This document shows positions 62,396-64,000 of a stretch of 64,000 nt of DNA, in pieces. The notes beneath the pieces were generated by a model that was not told the origin of the DNA, did no database searches, and saw only the letters and a program-made list of their open reading frames with translations. This DNA comes from CAVTJL01 sp963735065. Its GTDB lineage: Bacteria > Pseudomonadota > Alphaproteobacteria > Geminicoccales > Geminicoccaceae. The position numbers and the translations under genes are program-made. Every line of letters begins with the position of its first letter. Position 1 is the first letter of the stretch. Location: positions 1,364,001-1,428,000 of the forward strand of contig CAVTJL010000004.1 in assembly GCA_963735065.1 (NCBI GenBank), read 5' to 3'.

Positions 62396-63472
62396 ATGGC
62401 ACAGACGACCCGACCCAGCAACGCGGCGACGCGCAAGGTCGGCCTGAGCGAGCCCACGAGCCTGCTCGAGAGCACGCTGATGATGCTCTCGCGCCATCGC
62501 GAGGCCAGCATCGCGGTCGTGGCGATCCTGCTCGTCATCTATTTCCAGTGGGGCAGCAGCGGCGTCTTCCTGTCGTCGCAGGAGCTGAGCGTCGTGCTCC
62601 GCGACAGCGGCCGCTTCGGCATGATCGCGGTGGGCGAGGTCCTGCTGATGATCACGGGCGAGATCGACATCTCGGTGGGCTCCACCTTCTCGCTCGCCCC
62701 CTATGTGATGGTTCTCTTGTGCATCACCTGGGGCGTGCCGCTGGCGCTGGCCGCGGTCGCCGCCGTGGCGCTGGGCGTCCTCATCGGCGTCTTCAACGGC
62801 CTCGTCACCGTGAAGCTCAAGGTGCCCTCGCTCATCACGACGATCGGCTCGCTCTTCCTGCTCCAGGGTGTGGTCGTCTCGCTCTACAACAGCCAGCCGA
62901 TCATCGCCCCGGTCGAGCAGCCCTTCAACGCGATCTTCGGCCAGAGCCTCTACAGCCCCGACGACAGCCTCTGGTCGCTGCACGGCCTCACCGCGTTCAC
63001 GCCCTTCATCTGGACGGTCGTCGCGGTGGCGGCGGTGGCGCTCGTCCTCGGCCGCACGACCTTCGGCCTGCACACGGTGGCCACCGGCAGCAACATCGTG
63101 GGCGCGCGCGAGATCGGCGTCCGCACCGACCGCATCAAGGTCTACAACTTCATGATCGTGGGGGCGCTGTCGGCCGCCGCCGGTGTCATCAACACGGTCC
63201 AGTTCGCCTCGGCCGACCCGCTCGCCGGCGGCCCCAACCTGACCCTGCAGGCGATCGCGGCAGCCGTGATCGGCGGCACCTCGCTGATGGGCGGCTCCGG
63301 CACGGCCTGGGGCGCCCTGATCGGCGCCTTCGTCGTGTCGACGCTGAACAACGGCCTCGTGATGCTGGGCGCCCAGGCCACCGTGTCCGACATCTATCTG
63401 GGTGCCGCCATCATCCTGGCCATGGTGCTGAACGTGCAGGTGGACAGGATCCGAGCCCGGAGACGGATATGA
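62396..63472 (+). CDS. Ribose-type sugar ABC transporter permease
   Basis: 358 residues. About eight to ten spans; AVGEVLLMITGEIDISVGST and AAVIGGTSLMGGSGTAWGAL are the RbsC hallmarks. There is a longer second periplasmic loop (SPDDSLWSLHGLTAFTPFIW). The stop overlaps the start of the ATPase gene (ATGA). Confidence 0.92.
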   Translation: MAQTTRPSNAATRKVGLSEPTSLLESTLMMLSRHREASIAVVAILLVIYFQWGSSGVFLSSQELSVVLRDSGRFGMIAVGEVLLMITGEIDISVGSTFSLAPYVMVLLCITWGVPLALAAVAAVALGVLIGVFNGLVTVKLKVPSLITTIGSLFLLQGVVVSLYNSQPIIAPVEQPFNAIFGQSLYSPDDSLWSLHGLTAFTPFIWTVVAVAAVALVLGRTTFGLHTVATGSNIVGAREIGVRTDRIKVYNFMIVGALSAAAGVINTVQFASADPLAGGPNLTLQAIAAAVIGGTSLMGGSGTAWGALIGAFVVSTLNNGLVMLGAQATVSDIYLGAAIILAMVLNVQVDRIRARRRI

Positions 63473-64000
63473 GCCAGGATGTCCCTCCCCTCGCGGCGGA
63501 CGCGCCGCTCATTCTCGAGATGCAGCACATCAGCAAGAGCTTCGGCGCCGTCACCGCGCTGGTCGACGTCAGCATCCGGCTGCGTCAGGGCGAGGTGCTG
63601 GCGCTGGTCGGCGACAATGGTGCCGGCAAGTCCACCCTGATAAAGATCCTGGCGGGCTTTCATCCGCCGGACAGCGGCACGGTCCTGGTGCAGGGCAAGC
63701 GGGCGCATTTCCACTCGCCGCGCGACGCCCGCGCGCACGGCATCGAGACGGTCTACCAGGACCTGGCGCTGATCAAGGACCTCAGCATCTACCACAACAT
63801 GTTCCTCGGCCGGGAGCATCACCGCCGCGTTCTGGGCCTGAAGCTTCTCGACAACAGGAAGATGCGCGAGCTGGCGCGCGGCTATCTCGACACGCTGGGG
63901 ATCACGATCCCCAGCGTCGACAGCACCGTCGAGCTCCTGTCGGGCGGCCAGCGGCAGTCGGTGGCCGTCGCGCGCTCGATCTATTCCTCGCCCACCATCC
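63469..64000 (+). CDS. Ribose-type sugar ABC transporter ATP-binding protein, N-terminal part
   Basis: The first 177 residues are in the window. Walker A is GDNGAGKSTLIK (near residue 47), the Q-loop is IETVYQDLALIKDLSIYHNM and the signature LLSGGQRQSVAVARSI. The remainder, with Walker B and any second ABC domain, lies beyond the right edge. GDNGAGKS in place of GENGAGKS is common in the FrcA/single-domain group, so the protein may have only one ABC domain. Confidence 0.9.
   Translation, partial: MSQDVPPLAADAPLILEMQHISKSFGAVTALVDVSIRLRQGEVLALVGDNGAGKSTLIKILAGFHPPDSGTVLVQGKRAHFHSPRDARAHGIETVYQDLALIKDLSIYHNMFLGREHHRRVLGLKLLDNRKMRELARGYLDTLGITIPSVDSTVELLSGGQRQSVAVARSIYSSPTI

Overview
The window is GC-rich, gene-dense bacterial DNA. 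ATG/GTG starts, strongly GC-biased third positions, ATGA/GTGA-coupled operons, a PotFGHI-type importer, several sugar ABC importers, GntR/FCD regulation and a PqqD/HprK-type cassette all fit an alphaproteobacterium. Rhodospirillales or Geminicoccales would be my guess; there is no rRNA or marker gene here to prove it.

Layout. 1-9.4 kb: a surface polysaccharide locus. A minus-strand series encodes a sugar nucleotidyltransferase, a class III aminotransferase, a Tat lipoprotein glycosidase, a pyruvyl transferase, a sugar-nucleotide epimerase and a DUF4910 aminopeptidase-like protein; a flippase diverges from it. 9.4-11 kb: two degenerate insertion-sequence remnants. 11-16.1 kb: a zinc alcohol dehydrogenase and a large broken SAM/adenylate-cyclase/AAA/TPR regulator. 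16.4-16.8 kb: tRNA-Lys(CTT) and tRNA-Gly(CCC). 17-19.8 kb: small exported proteins, a CBS-BON protein and a cyclic-nucleotide-binding protein. 19.9-23.9 kb: a polyamine importer whose last permease gene is frameshifted. 24-27 kb: a minus-strand HprK-like kinase (with PqqD domain) and nucleotidyltransferase cassette, translationally coupled to a short ORF that has a second, related copy upstream. 27.3-32.2 kb: a DUF4010 membrane protein, an orphan pair of carbohydrate permeases and an enolase-superfamily enzyme whose 3' end runs into palindromic repeats. 32-36 kb: two copies of a paralogous HTH-like protein, a BrnT toxin with HTH partner, another antitoxin-like regulator and a SnoaL-like protein. 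36-44 kb: a PD-(D/E)xK protein, a ZntB-like transporter, PPK2, an EmrAB-type pump and a second enolase-superfamily enzyme. 44.4-47.2 kb: an exported beta-propeller, a lipoprotein and a porin. 47.4-57.5 kb: a GntR-controlled sugar catabolic operon. 57.5-61 kb: a decayed, mixed-composition patch with the third paralogue, a frameshifted gene pair and a DUF4062 gene cut by a transposase fragment. 61.2-64 kb: a second ribose-type importer, cut by the window edge.

How the genes work together. The 48-57.5 kb operon reads as import, then oxidation (SDR), lactone hydrolysis (two SMP-30 paralogues), C3 oxidation (3-hydroxyacyl-CoA-dehydrogenase/gulonate-dehydrogenase family) and beta-keto acid cleavage (BKACE family). 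This would be an acetyl-CoA-dependent route for a sugar acid; the order is inferred from families. The 24-27 kb cassette resembles the tailoring half of kinase-bearing lasso-peptide clusters but lacks cyclase and protease. It is the best candidate for an undescribed peptide-modification system. A second notable signal is the family of three dispersed paralogues (32.4, 35.3 and 57.6 kb), all preceded by the same compact promoter layout, two of them followed by the same REP-like palindromes.
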